Below, piece after piece: positions 45,884 to 57,977 of a DNA stretch of 64,000 nucleotides. Numbering within the stretch: position 1 is the first letter of the stretch; the number at the start of each line of letters is the position of its first letter. The DNA comes from Camellia lanceoleosa. Lineage: Eukaryota; Streptophyta; Magnoliopsida; Ericales; Theaceae. Both the position numbers and the translations under genes were made by a program. The DNA is taken from NCBI GenBank assembly GCA_025200525.1, contig CM045761.1, positions 60,606,009-60,670,008 on the forward strand, read 5' to 3'. The notes beneath the pieces are model-generated. The model ran no database searches. It saw only the letters and a list, made by a program, of their open reading frames with translations, and had not been told where the DNA came from.

Positions 45884-46519
45884 CTATACCAAGTGCTTTA
45901 GGTGTGCTACTTTCTTATCAGCCGTCACTTCGGCTAAACCATCAGGTTTTCTTAATATACTGAATGGTGTTACTCCTTTAGTATACAACTTGGCCTCCGC
46001 AAAGTCAGCACAAGCGACAAAGGGTTGAGAGACTGCATTGATCTCCTCTGTCTCTCCATTGCACAAGGCCATCATTATCTTTTGATGTAGAGAGGAAATC
46101 ACACATTTGTTAGTGTAAATCCAATCCCTACCAAGTAGAGCATTATACCTAGCATTGCTGTAAATAACAAAGAATGCCATCATGCAATCTCTGGTTCCTA
46201 CACTCAGGTTGATAGGCAAAATAGCCTAAGCCATCTGTTTATCTCCAGCAAATCCGGCAATGGTTTTGCTAGTTAGGATTAATTTGGGGTTCCTTTTTCC
46301 TAGTTTCTTCAAAGAAGATTTCGAAAGCAGGTTCACCGCTGCTCCATTATCCACCAATACCCTATTCATCTGTATCTCATCAAAAAAAGCCTTGATATAC
46401 ATGGGCTTGACATGCTGTGTCATGGATGTTGTAGGATACTCAAAAGGATATGAGAGATTAATACTCACTTCTTCTTCAGTTTCTATTGGTGTGGCCACTT
46501 CGGATTCATCTTGAACCAT
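45884..46519 (-). pseudogene. Tat2 protease
   Basis: Retroviral-type aspartic protease that would cut Gag-Pol. The active-site stretch is VLVDNGAAVNLL (D-N-G), followed by KSSLKKLG and, after an in-frame stop near 46223, YNALLGRDWIY, the usual flap and ILG-R-W motif. The stop inactivates it. Confidence 0.75.
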
Positions 46520-46570
46520 ACTAACCTGTGAATCTTCACTAGAAACTAGAATAGGGTCAATCTCCTGACC

Positions 46571-49500
46571 TTATTGGTTTCCATCTTTAGCCTGAAACTC
46601 CTGTGGTAGTATATGCACCATATTCACTGACACTGGAAGAAATGAGCCAAATTGAACCACTGGCTGTACTTGCTTCTTTTCCATACCAACTTGTTCAGTT
46701 ACTTTAGAAGCATCTTCCATGATGTATTCTGGGACTTCCGTACTAGTGAGTTCCTTCGAATGGTCTGTTCTTGCTGGTTTTTCGACCAAAAATGTCTGTT
46801 CAGCCATGAGAGCTTCAAACGTCTCATTCTCAACTATCTCTTTCCTTTGGTCTAGGTCAGCTTCTCCCTCTGTCTCACTGTCGCTTTCCATTAAAGCCTT
46901 TTCAAGACCGACTAAATTGGATCTTTCCTTGGCTCTCAGTTCAGAGTGAACTTTAGCCAACTGCTCTTTGCTAAAACTTCTTCTGTCCTGAGGAGTCGAT
47001 TTTGGACTATGATCCAACTTTAGACTTTCTCTTTCCTCTGTCTGGCCTTTTGGCGGGGTCAATGAAGAACTCTCCCTACTTTCTTTGAAATCCTTTTGGT
47101 ACTGAGTGTACCTTCGCTGGATCTTCCTTATTTGGGACCTAGAAATTACTGGGACCATATTTGGTTCCTTTATTTTTGGTTGCTTTAGTAACACCCAATT
47201 ATTTGGAGCCGCCAAGGGAGGTTTAACCATCCTACCCTGGAATTCAACAACACTTCTCTGGGTAGGTATTTCCTTAGGCTTGTTCTACATGACAAACCAA
47301 TCTAGAACCCCAGGTACCCATGAACTCACTAGCTCAGTTGTTGAACTATCTCTTTCTGCCTTTGAAAGCAGTTTCGAAGTTGCCTATAGAGGCCACTACT
47401 TGGACTTGACCCCTTGTCTTGGGCCTAATTCAGGCTTTCCATGAGGCTGGCTACTTTTCATCTTGTGTGAGGTTGGTATAGGAGGCCAATCTCTGGCTCT
47501 GATCCCATAAGTTGAGTCCACTTCAGACCTCCTCTCAGGATGATTGCCCTCCATCTTGTAGTAGTTAGATGGTCTGAGTTCATGTAAAGGTTTCTTGCCC
47601 TTGGAATGCATTCTAGTAGCTGTTGGTCCAGCCAAGAATGATTACTGTCTAGGACCAGTTGTGTATGGCCTTTTGTTGTAGGCACTGGTTGGTTTAGGGT
47701 GTCTCTGCACATCATTGTAATACTGTTTCCCATCAATTGGGAGCCCTTTCAACCATTTGTAACTTAACCTACACCTGGGACACATTTTTTGCATGACAGT
47801 TGCCTTTAAAGAGTCATTATCCAGTGCTTCCTCAATAGAGTCTTGCTTTTGGTCTGCAAAGCCCTACCCATTCGCTGGTGAACTTCTAGCATCTTTCTTG
47901 ACAGCAGTCTGGCTGGCAACGTGCATCTGCACATTAACCTCTTCCATTTCCTTCAAGGATAAGTTTTGGAAGTCTGGCACAATAACATTGGCTATAACTT
48001 CTCCAATTTCTGGGAATGGATTTATGTTAATCCCCATAGCTTTCTCTGCTTTAGCTGGGAATTTTAAACTCTGTTCTTAGATCCTGTCCCGAAAAACAAT
48101 ACAGTTTTTAGTTGAGTGAGACCAAGAATTGTGTCATTTACAATACATTTTTCCTTTAAATTCTTCTGGAGAAGGAATTTTGACTCCTTTTGGTAACTTT
48201 AGGAAATTCGCTGCAAGCAAATGATCAAAAATGTCATCTGCTTTTGTTAAATCGAAAGAATATTTCCTATGAAAATCTTTCTTTTTAAACTGTTGATCTA
48301 TTAAAGTGTCTTTATAAATTAACACCTCACAAATCACAGGCTCTTTCCCTACGATCTTTGCTGCATCAATCTCATAATTAGGATCTTTATAATAAGTCTT
48401 GTATGATGCATTACTTCGATCTTGTTCTTCCTCAAGTAATGATTCATATCTAGACACCTTATAGGTTAATTCCACTAAGTCTCGAAACTCAGTTGAGTTA
48501 AACTTCTTTCAAAGCTTAAACTCCAAACCATTTTGAGCTAATCTCACAAATTCAGGCTCTGATAGAATGACCCTACACTTGTTTTGTGCTCTTTTGAATC
48601 TGGCAATAAATTGAACAGCCTTTTCATCAGGCCTTTGACTCAACCTTGCCAAATCTACCATAGAAACTTCTGGTTCCGTTTGGAAGAATTAGGCTTGAAA
48701 TGCCTCCTCCATTTGTTGCCAAGTTTGGATAGAGCCAGGTGTAAGGTTAATATACCATACAAAAGCTATCCCAGTTAGAAAATTTAGAAAAAGTCTTAAC
48801 TTTATGTAATCATTATTGGTAAATTCATCACATTGGGCAGCGAACCTAACAATATGTTCTACTGGTGATTGGTTTCCATTTCCATAAAAAAGAACAAAGT
48901 CTGGTATTCTAAACCCTCTTGGATATTCATGGACCTTATCTACCCATTCTAGGTATGGTTTCCTATACATAGAAGTTTGAACCCCCCAAGCCATAGGTCC
49001 ACACATTTCTTTAACAATATCAGCAATTTTGTCCCTATGAACCATATTTTGTGCTTGTTAGACTACCGTTAGAGGAACAAACACAGGATTTGGTGGAAAA
49101 CCTTGTGCTTGAGGTCCTCTTGGTCCATAAGGAGGTATGTTTGGGACTGGCTGTCCCTGTGGTGCTGGCTGCTGTTGAGGGTATGGTTGACCTCTCTGAG
49201 CCTGTCCTGCAAAAGGTGCTGTAATAGGAGGAACACGTGTTGTTTCTCTTCTAGTCGCAGGAAACCCTTTAAACCCCCCGAGTACGAATTCGAACAAAGG
49301 ATTAGTGAACCCCCTTGTGCCAGGTATGGCTTCGAACATGGGATTTGGAAACATTCTCATGCCATTTTCTTGTGTTGGCCTAGATCCACCAATTTGCATG
49401 GCTTCATTGTTAAGTAATGAGGCATTTTGATTTACCATAGGCCTCGAAAAAAACTCATACCAAGACTGAGGTAATAGTCTTTCATAATTTTGATTACTAG

Positions 49501-49927
49501 TTTGACTATTAGTATGTTCATTACTTTGTGTAGGCTGTTTATCTCTAGCCAATCTTTGCTGAGAGACATTTGAAATTTCCTCCATATGCCTTGTGTTAGT
49601 TGGTTGATGAATATTCATCTGATTCATAAAGGATATTGCCCATCTTTCCATTGTGTTTATTAACTGTTGTCCCATGGTATCTACTAGGCTTCCCCACAGA
49701 TTCATTGGCTGAGTAGATAGAATAGTGGATGGTCCAATTCCATGGTCTCGTGCACTATTTTGGACACGTGGTGTATATTCTGCATTACTGGTCTGTTCGA
49801 CCATAGGTTCTAATGAGATAGGTGCTTCCATAGGATGTGTTATCACATTATCCTCTCGATCAGGTATCTTTACCTCTTCTTCCACACCTTCTTCTAGGGG
49901 TTCATTTTCTCCTTATCTCCTACGTCT
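46571..49927 (-). pseudogene. gag: Tat2 gag with long linker, broken by stops
   Basis: The structural protein of Tat2. It opens at 49885 (MEEEVKIPDRED) with a long Pro/Gln/Asn-rich N-terminus to a stop at 49058. The capsid domain follows at 49045-48689 (VEHIVRFAAQCDEFTNNDYIKLRLF, WYINLTPGSIQTWQQMEEAF). Next, 48475-48134 includes the start of a zinc finger YCKCHNSWSHSTKNC (48140-48100). The linker (47736-46571) is hydrophilic, rich in Ser/Lys/Glu (MVKPPLAAPNNWVLLKQPK). Multiple stops break the frame, but frame order is conserved along it. Confidence 0.8.
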
Positions 49928-49940
49928 AGCCATTTCAACG

Positions 49941-49959
49941 GGTCCCACTAGGCGTGCCA
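49941..49959 (-). other. Tat2 primer-binding site
   Basis: Minus strand TGGCACGCCTAGTGGGACC, a few bases inside the 5' LTR end at 49968. Confidence 0.65.
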
Positions 49960-49967
49960 AAAATATA

Positions 49968-50771
49968 TGTTGACTTTTTGGCTTTTAAAGGTTAGTATTG
50001 TAATTTTAAGTGTGCCAGCAAAGATCAATTAGTCCTTACAGAAGATTAATTGCCAACCAATTATCAAATGTTTGTGTTTTAGTTTTTTCAGCCTTAATGA
50101 AGAGGACTTTTACTGGTGGCTTGTTTAGGAGAATTTAGTAAACAACAATTAAGTGAAGAATAATTGCAGCATTTCATTAAATAAAAATGAAAAACTTACA
50201 ATGATCTGACCTAGTCTCGTAGAGATTTATAGCAACAAGCTATTTGAAACTACTCCTATGAATGAAGTGCAATACAGGAATTTGAAGTACAGAAATGTAA
50301 AGAACTATAAAAATTGGAAGGAAAATAAAGTAGATAAAACTGGTTTTTTGATCTGAGTCTGGATCCTCCTTTCTGGGGCCTTTTCTGTAATTTATACTTT
50401 TCAATGATAACCGTCGAAGTGGACTTCTAACTGTCGAAATGTCTCTCAATGATCGCTAATCATGCTTTCTCACAGTCAGCCCCACTACGCCATGTTTGCA
50501 GTTAAACTTCCCTCCTGATTTTGAATTTAAACCTTGTGAATAACCGTTAGGCCACATCACCTTATATTCTTATTATTCCAATGTTATGCAGACCCATTAT
50601 TACCAGTATGGGTTGACACGTGTCTGACTAGGGTTGGCAACTTATATTACCTCCCCAAATTGCCCTTTTATACTATGTGTCAATTTGTAATTGGCTTATA
50701 CAAATTATACAACCAACATTATCCCCCGCGCTAATATACCCAATACTTGGTGATATTAGTGGATCGAAGCA
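49968..50771 (-). repeat. Tat2 5' LTR (right copy), 804 bp
   Basis: Begins TGTTGAC and ends GATCGAAGCA on the plus strand. It is the uninterrupted counterpart of the split left LTR and shows the empty site of the 3.4-kb insertion. Confidence 0.85.
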
Positions 50772-50882
50772 CTTTCACAAATAACACATGGTGTATGCAA
50801 TTAACTTAGGATTTCATTTTAATTACTGATTAAGCATTCTTAAGTAATGTTTATTAGCTAATCACAGGTTGGGGTTGTTACA
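50772..50882 (-). repeat. Possible truncated LTR start
   Basis: Minus strand from 50882 reads TGTAACAACCCCAACCTG, close to the first bases of the solo LTR at 41528-43994. Only about 110 bp remain before the Tat2 LTR; weak evidence. Confidence 0.3.
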
Positions 50883-51545
50883 CAGTCACAATAGAAGTAA
50901 AGAAGAAGTGAAGATTGAGAATCAAGAACTACCTAAGAATGAACATTTTTGTTATCTATGATCAATTTTCATAACGAGTGGGAAGATTGAAGCGAATATG
51001 ATCCATAGAATTAAGGCAGAATAACTGAAGTGGAGGAGTGCGTTTAGAGTACTGTGCGATAAACGCGTATCCATTAGACTAAAAGAAAAGTTCTATAAAA
51101 CAACTATTAGACCAACAATGTTGTATGAGACGGAATGTTGGGAAATTAAGAAACAATAAGTAGATAAGATGAGTGTTGCTGAGATGAGAATGTTAAGGTG
51201 GATGTGTGGCAAAATTAAAAAAGACAGAGTTAGGAATGAGTATATTTGAAAATGGATAGGAGTATTACCGATAGAAGATAAGTTGAGAGAGAATATATTG
51301 AGATGGTTCGGTCATATACAACGAAGACCACTATAGACAGTAGTGAAGAGATGTGATACAGTGATGATAGATGGTATTGTTAGAGGAAGAGGTAGACCTA
51401 GATTGACGTGGACTAGTGTAGTAAATAGAGATAAGAATCTTCTTAATTTGACTAACAAAACGGCCTTGAATAGAATTGAGTAGAGAAAAATGATTTATGC
51501 AGCCGACTCTATTTGATGGAACTTAAGACTTAGTTTAGTTTAGTT
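50880..51545 (+). pseudogene. RTE-type LINE, 3' end of the reverse transcriptase ORF
   Basis: A 5'-truncated non-LTR retrotransposon. The plus strand encodes, with scattered stops, LKWRSAFRVLCDKRVSIRLK, EKFYKTTIRPTMLYETECWE, VAEMRMLRWMCGKIKKDRVR, LRENILRWFGHIQRRP and a GRGRPRLTW block ending RKMIYAADS. These are the conserved C-terminal blocks of RTE-clade LINE proteins. The noncoding tail after the last stop is short and ends in TTTAGTTTAGTTATTG. At least five in-frame stops: a dead fragment. Confidence 0.85.
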
Positions 51546-51548
51546 ATT

Positions 51549-51605
51549 GTTCAAACCATTCTAAAAGGATGTGTAATTTTTCAAACCATTCTAAAAGGAG
51601 TACAA
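51549..51605. repeat. Short tandem duplication
   Basis: TTCAAACCATTCTAAAAGGA occurs twice (about 51549 and 51579), about 30 bases apart, directly after the LINE tail. Confidence 0.6.
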
Positions 51606-51639
51606 AAATTATTTAGTAAGCTTTGGATAAATATATAAT

Positions 51640-51930
51640 TCCAAACTATGAGTATTACGTTTGAAAAAAAATACATTAAGGAGTTTTTTAGTATTTTTGT
51701 GTGTATTGTATTGAAATATGTTATATTGAAGTGTTACGTTTGGAATTACATTGATTGAAGTATTACGTTTGGAAAAAGTATAGTATTGATTTTTTTTTGT
51801 GCGTTACATATACTAAAAAGTTTTTTTGAAGTATTATGTTCGGAAAAAGTATATTAAGAAATTTTTTAGTGTGTTACATTGAAGTGTTACGTTATTACAG
51901 TGTTACATTGAAGTATTATGTTTTTGTTCA
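51640..51930. repeat. Degenerate tandem repeats with GAAGTATTACGTTTGGAAAA
   Basis: Five or so diverged units of about 45-60 bp contain variants of TTGAAGTATTACGTTTGGAA and GTGTTACATTGAAG. No gene. Confidence 0.5.
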
Positions 51931-52189
51931 TAATGTGAGATTTGTTCTACAATGAGGAAAAATTCAAAACATCTATTGTGCAGATTGACCAAATGTGTAA
52001 TTTTATATTTACAGAAATCCACTTTTATCTCTAAAAAATTAAACCCAAATATGTAAGTGACTACCTTCTTGTGTAATTTTCACTTTAATGGGACTTTTGG
52101 ATTTATAAGGGGAAAAAAAAAAAGGAGGACTAAACAATTCAGAATATCATATTTTAAGATTTATTGATACTTCACCCAAAAAAAAAATT

Positions 52190-52948
52190 AAAAATATTAG
52201 GCATGAATAGTGTATTACATGACAATACTACGAGACTATTTGGCATCACCTAAAAAAATATATTTTTTTGCATATTTTTTAGTAAAAAATTAAAAAATAT
52301 ACTTATTTAGATCATCTTAAACACTCTCTATGTAATATTCCAAACCAATCAAAAGCTCAAGGTACCACATTAGAATACCCTGGCGGTACCCAATAATTAC
52401 TCGCAAAAAATTACTACTTTAGAATGGAAGTAAAGGTTTTTTTCCTAGAGTGGCGAAAAAATGAAGTAAAGTATAAATGGGCCAAAGGTTATAGACTAGA
52501 TAGGCTCATGATGTTGGTCCTTTTGAGTGAAAACAAATGGGCTTGTCGTATGAGTGTTGAGTAGTTGGCAAGGAACTCCATGCAACTATAGGCCCATCAT
52601 TTTTATTTTTTTGATAGTGGCCCATCATTGTCATCATATGTATAATTTGAGTACTTAGGCCTCGTTTGGCAAGTAACTGTTTTATCCTAAAAGTCAAAAA
52701 GTTATTAAAAAAATTAAAAAGCCTATAACATATATCAAAAATTTAAAGATTCTCTTTTCTCTCTATCTTTTGCATATCTTTTTGTAAAAAGTCAAAAAGC
52801 TATCCCAAACATACTAGTTTTTTTTACCTCATATTTTAGCCAAAAAGCCAAACAGTTACTAAAAAATTAACTTTTAACTAATTTCCCAAAACATACAAAA
52901 TTATGTGCTCTTTGGCAAAATATACAAATAGAAATTTATGTGGCACAA
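52190..52948 (+). repeat. Duplicated segment, copy 1 (pair of 60513-61346)
   Basis: About 760 bp match 60513-61346 in the same orientation, including the distinctive GTGTATTACATGACAATACT, CCTGGCGGTACCCAATAATT, GATGTTGGTCCTTTT and GGGCTTGTCGTATGAG. Each copy has private indels; copy 1 carries a GTTTGGCAAG-type insertion around 52660-52860. Element type not recognised. Confidence 0.7.
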
Positions 52949-53478
52949 TAGAGAACTTTCAATTTAAAACAAAACTTCTATAAAGATAACTTATATTTAC
53001 AAAAATATCATTGTTATATCATTTTTATAGTATTTTTTGTATGCATAATTTTTTTTTTTTTTTAAAAAGAAAGAGATTTATAAATAAATACCTCAAAACA
53101 GAGTATAGTCTCACTTTTAAAGATGGAAAAGAATAGTACTTCTATAAACAAAGGAAAAAAAAATTGTATCAAGGGTATTATTTTTTTTGGAGCTAATTTC
53201 ACTTTGATCTCCTAGATTTTTGCCATTTTTTTTATTTTTTTATTTTTTTATCACTCAACTATCAATTTTATCTATTTTATTGATTTGAACAATTATTTCT
53301 AATTGAAGTATATGAATTGAAATTAAAAATTTTAAAAATTAAATAAATAATTTTTTTTAAAAAAAAACAATAATTTAAGAAATTCAAGTCAAATTATTTA
53401 TTCACCCTAGGTGGTAATGTTGATACCCAAGGAACGGAACGTATGATTCCTAGGCCAACCAAAAAGTGGGCAGAATTA
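52949..53478. other. AT-rich spacer
   Basis: No gene or clear repeat seen; long A and T runs. Confidence 0.4.
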
Positions 53479-55186
53479 GGGAAAATTATACTAACACTTC
53501 CTAAGATTTATGTTTATTATACTTTTTTTTCTTACTTTTTAAAAATTACATCTCTCCCTGAAGTTTAAAATTTCATTACAGATTTCTTCTCAATAATTTA
53601 ATTTTTTTTAAATACTAATTTTGCTCTCACTAGATAAATTACATTGACACCTTTCATATTTTATAAATTATAATTCTCTCCCTAAGATTTAAAGTAGTAT
53701 TACCAATTGCTCCATCAGTTAATATAATTGAAAAAAAAATTAATTGAAAAAAAAAATTGTTAGTAAAATTTTTAAATTTTTGTTTAAAAACTAACGTAAG
53801 CTCATTTTTTGAATTTATATTTTTTTCCTCAAATTTACAAACTGAGAAAACTATTTATAAACCAAAAAAAATTATTAAACAAGTTTTTATGACAGTTTTT
53901 AAAATTTTTGTAAATATAAATTGAAAATTGAAAACGAAATGGTTACCAAAAAGGTTTAAGATGGTAAAAATGTAGTAAAATTAACAAATAATTAAATAAA
54001 TTACCAACATAAGAAACGATTTATCAAAAGATTCTTAGGCGATGTATGATTTGATTTTTAGAAAAAAAATTTAAAAATTAAAAATTAATTTGGTTAAGAA
54101 ATAAAAAATAAAAAATAATTATCATTTTTATTTAATTTTTATCTTTTGAGTGGCTAGAAATAATTTTTTACAAATTAAATTGAAATAGCCATACATATGT
54201 ATATAACTTGCCAAAAAGTTAAAATGATAATTATTTTGTACCCTTAAATGATAATTACTTTTTATTTTTTATTTCTTAACCAAATTAATTTTTAATTTTT
54301 AAAAAGAATTTCTAAAAATTAAACCATACATAGCCTAAGAATCTTTTGATAAATCATTTCTTACGTTGATAACTTATTTAATTATTTTTTAATTTTACAA
54401 CATTTTTACCATCTGAGACCTATTTGGTAACTATTTCGTTTTCAGTTTTCAATTTATATTTACATAAATTTAAAAAACTGCCATAAAAACTTGTTTGATA
54501 ATTCTTTTGGTCTATAAATTGTTGTCTCAGTTTGTAAATTTGAGAAAAAAATATAAATTCAAAAAATGAGTTTATGTTGGTTTTTAAACAAAAATTTTAA
54601 AATTTTACTAACAAAATTTTTTTTTAATTAATTTTTTTTCCAACTAATACTAACCGATGGGGCAATTGGTAATGCTACATTAAACCTTAGGGAGGGGATT
54701 GTAATTTCTAAAATGTGAGTGGTGTCAATGTAATTTACCTAGTGAGGGAAAAATTAGTATTTAAAAAAATTAAATTGCGGATGAAGGAATCTGTAATGAA
54801 ACTTTAAACCTTAGGGGAGAGATGTAGGGTTCGTTTGGTTTGAATTTCCCAAAAATTTTTGAGAAAATTTCTCTACAAATGAGTTTTCAGAAAAACTCAA
54901 ACCCGACAAATTTTTCCAAAAAAATTTCTCAAAACTTGTAAACCAAACAAGTTTTCCAAACAAATCTCTCTCTCATACACATTAAATCAATCACTTTTTC
55001 CAAAACTCTCTCTCAAAATAATTTTCCAAAACATCTTTTCAAAAAAACCAAACCAAACAACTTTTCGTACTTTTTATCTCCCAAACTCATCTCCCAAACT
55101 CAAACCAAACATACTCGTAATTTCCAAAAGGTGAGGAGAGAACTATAATAAACATAAACCTCAGGGGGTGTCAGTGTAATTTACCC
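53479..55186. mobile_element. Long-TIR Mutator-like foldback element A, 1.7 kb
   Basis: Nearly the whole element is an inverted repeat: left arm about 53479-54200, right arm about 54230-55186. Ends are GGGAAAATTATACTAACAC and, as complement, GGGTAAATTACACTGACAC. The 9-bp flanks GCAGAATTA (53470-53478) and GGAGAATTA (55187-55195) differ at one base, fitting a Mutator-type TSD. A Tourist-like MITE is inserted in the right arm. Element B (56209-57681) is a relative. No transposase is encoded. Confidence 0.75.
54827..55116. mobile_element. Tourist-like MITE nested in element A, 290 bp
   Basis: Ends GGGTTCGTTTGGTTTGA and, as complement, GAGTATGTTTGGTTTGA; TSD GTA (54824-54826 and 55117-55119). 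Element B near 57610 (GATGTAATTTTC) shows the sequence without it. The interior is AAACTC/TTTCC-rich. Confidence 0.75.
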
Positions 55187-55205
55187 GGAGAATTATTAAG
55201 TAATG

Positions 55206-55985
55206 TTAGAAATGTTAGAGGTCCCAAATTTTCTACTAAATAAATAATCAAATGTCTCATATAGGTGTAGGATTCACAAAATTGCGGACCCTACACCCAT
55301 GTAAGATATTTGGTCATTTGTTTGGTAAAAAATTTAGTATCCCTAGGATTACTCAAATTCTATAAAAAATGTTAGATGTCCCAAATTTTCTACCAAACAA
55401 ATGACCAAATGTCTCACATGGATGTAGGGTCCACATTATTGCAAACCCCACACCCATGTGAAACATTTGGTCATTTGTTTGGTAGAAAATTTGGTATTCC
55501 TAACATTATCCAAATTCTATGAAAAATACTAGAGGTCCCAAATTTTCTACCAAACAAATGAATAAATGTCTTACATGGGTGTAGGGTCTACAAAATTGTG
55601 GACCCCACACCCATGTGAGACATTTGGTGATTTATTTGGTAGAAAATTTAGTATCCGTAGCATTACCCAAATTCTATGAAAAATGTTAGAAGTCCCAAAT
55701 TTTCTACCAAACAAATGACCAAATGTCCTACTGTATAGGGTTCACAAAATTGCGGACCGCACACCCATGTGAGACATTTGGTCATTTGTTTAGTAAAAAA
55801 TTTAGTATCCCTATCATTAACCAAATTCAATAAAAATGCTAGAGGTCTCAAATTTTCTACCAAGCAAATGACCAAATGTCTCACATGGGTGTAGGATCTA
55901 TAAAATTGCGGACCCCGTGAGACATTTGGTCATTTGTTTGGTAAAAAATTTAGTATTTCTAGCATTATCCAAATTCTATTAAAAT
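55206..55985. repeat. Tandem array of about five 156-bp hairpin (foldback) units
   Basis: Unit starts are near 55213, 55371, 55528, 55684 and 55838. Each unit is an inverted repeat: AATTTTCTACCAAACAAATG, then ACCAAATGTCTCACATGGGT, a short centre (CACAAAATTGCG), then the complements ACCCATGTGAGACATTTGGT and CATTTGTTTGGTAGAAAATT. Units are joined by a short linker like ACCCAAATTCTATGAAAAAT. The last unit has lost part of its second arm's start. A sixth, strongly decayed unit may follow at 55986-56100. Each unit alone would pass as a MITE; repeated head to tail they form a small satellite. Confidence 0.85.
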
Positions 55986-56208
55986 TTTTATCAAATATTT
56001 TATATAGGTATAGAATCCACACAATATAAGTCCCATGTGAATTGCACACTCATCTAAGATATGATAAAACTTTTGATTAAATTTTTAGAATTTTTAACAT
56101 TTTTGAAAACCATTCAGGCAAGTTGATGTGGTGTTTTAACTTGTTTGTTATTTGTTGAATTAATGAGATTTATGTCTCTTTTTGAGAGATAATGAGATAT
56201 TTATTTCT

Positions 56209-57681
56209 GGGTAAATCACACTGACACCTCCTGAGATTTATATTTATTATAGTTTTCCTCCTCATCTTTTGAAAATTACATCTCCCCCCCTCTGAGGTTT
56301 AAAGTTTCATTATAGATTCCCTCCTTCAACAATTTAATTTTTTTAAATACCAATTTTGCCCTTATTAGGTAAATTATATTGACACCTCTTACATTTTAGA
56401 AATTACAATCCCCTCGCTAAGGTTTAAAGTAATATTACTAATTACCCTCTCGGTTAGTATTAGTTAGAAAAAAAAATTCATTGGAAAAAAAATTATTTGA
56501 AAAATAATTAGCAGAAAAAATTTTTTGTTAGTAAAGTTTATAAATTTTTGTTTAAAATTCAATGTAAGCTCATTTTTTGAATTTATATTTGTTCTTCAAA
56601 TTTACAAACTGAGACAACTATTTATAAACCAAAAAAATTATCAAACAAGTTTTTATGACATTTTTTAAAATTTTTGTAAATGTAAATTGAAAACTGAAAA
56701 CGAAATGGTTACCAAACAGGCTTGATGGTAAAAATGTCGTAAAATTAACAAATAATTAAATAAGTTATCAACGTAACAAATGACTTATCAAAAAATTCTT
56801 AGGCTATGTATGACTTGATTTTTAGAAAAAAAATTTAAAAATTAAAAATTAATTTGGTTAAAAAATAAAAAATAATTATCATTTTTATATAATTTTTATC
56901 TTTCGAGTGGTTAGGAATAATTTTTTATAAATTAAATTGAAACAACCATACGTATGTATATAACTTGCCCAAAAGTTAAAATGATAATTATTTTTTACCC
57001 TTAAATGATAATTATTTTTTATTTTTTATTTCTTAACCAAATTAATTTTTTATTTTTTTAAAAAAAATTCTAAAAATCAAGTCATACATAGCCTAAGAAT
57101 CTTTTGATAAGTCATTTCTTACGTTGGTAACTTATTTAATTATTTGTTAATTTTACGACTTTTTTGCCATTGAGCCTGTTTGGTAACCATTTCGTTTTCA
57201 GTTTTCAATTTATATTTAAAAAAATTAAAAAAATTGTCATAAAAACTTGTTTGATAATTTTTTTGGTTTATAAATAGTTGTCTCAGTTTGTAAATTTGAG
57301 AATAAAACGTAAATTCAAAAAAATGAGCTTACGTTGGTTTTTAAACAAAAACTTAAAAACTTTACTAATAAATTTTTTTTTCAATTAATTCTCTTTTTCA
57401 AATAATTTTTTTCCAATTATTTTTTTTTCCAACTAATACTAACCGAGAGGGCAATTGGTAATGTTACTTTAAATCTTAGGGAGGAGATTGTAATTTCTAA
57501 AATGTGAGGGGTGTCAATGTAATTTACCCAACAAAGAAAAAATTGGTATTTAAAAAAATTAAATTGTTGAAGGGGAGAATCTAAAACTTTAAATCTCAAA
57601 GGGGGAAAGATGTAATTTTCAAAAAGTGAAGGAAAGAACTGTAATTAATATAAACTTTAGGAGTGTCAGTCTAATTTATCC
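56209..57681. mobile_element. Long-TIR Mutator-like foldback element B, 1473 bp
   Basis: Exact 9-bp TSD TTTATTTCT (56200-56208 and 57682-57690). Ends GGGTAAATCACACTGACACC and, as complement, GGATAAATTAGACTGACAC. The arms are inverted copies of about 700 bp around a short AT-rich centre near 56980, and the whole aligns with element A in the same orientation. No coding capacity. Confidence 0.85.
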
Positions 57682-57977
57682 TTTATTTCTTAATAAATGG
57701 TCTCCAATAACTTCACAACACGAGGAGACTTGTGGTCCCGTCAATAATTTACCCTTTGTTTCCAATATGACAATTTCTTGGAAATTTATCAAGGAAATGA
57801 CAAGTCAGACCCCAATCGTTACGTTGGAAAATTTCAATGGAATTGTGGTCCCGTCAATTCCGATAGTGGGTAAAAATCAAACTACCCCATTACCTACGAT
57901 TTTACCAACTGAAAAATTATCACATGTACTCGGAATATCATATATTTTGATAAGGTCCACTTTATCTTCAATTGAAG

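Larger units (their letters stand above)
25268..50771 (-). mobile_element. Tat2: decayed Tat-lineage retrotransposon with nested insertions
   Basis: Minus-strand order from the right: LTR (49968-50771), primer site, gag, protease, reverse transcriptase, RNase H, second RNase H, integrase, an opposite-strand gene, the left LTR, then a second truncated gag beginning. The extra gag outside the left LTR means this is not a simple insertion but a remnant of two copies sharing an LTR. It hosts a 3.4-kb LTR-like unit, a 5.0-kb Harbinger transposon and a 2.5-kb solo LTR. Catalytic residues of the reverse transcriptase and integrase are mutated. Confidence 0.8.

Noticed and set aside
52660..52870. Tourist-like MITE candidate (GTTTGGCAAG ... 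GCCAAACAGTTAC) in duplicated segment copy 1
   Set aside because: Inverted ends are short and the other copy has its own rearrangement here, so no empty site or TSD could be confirmed.
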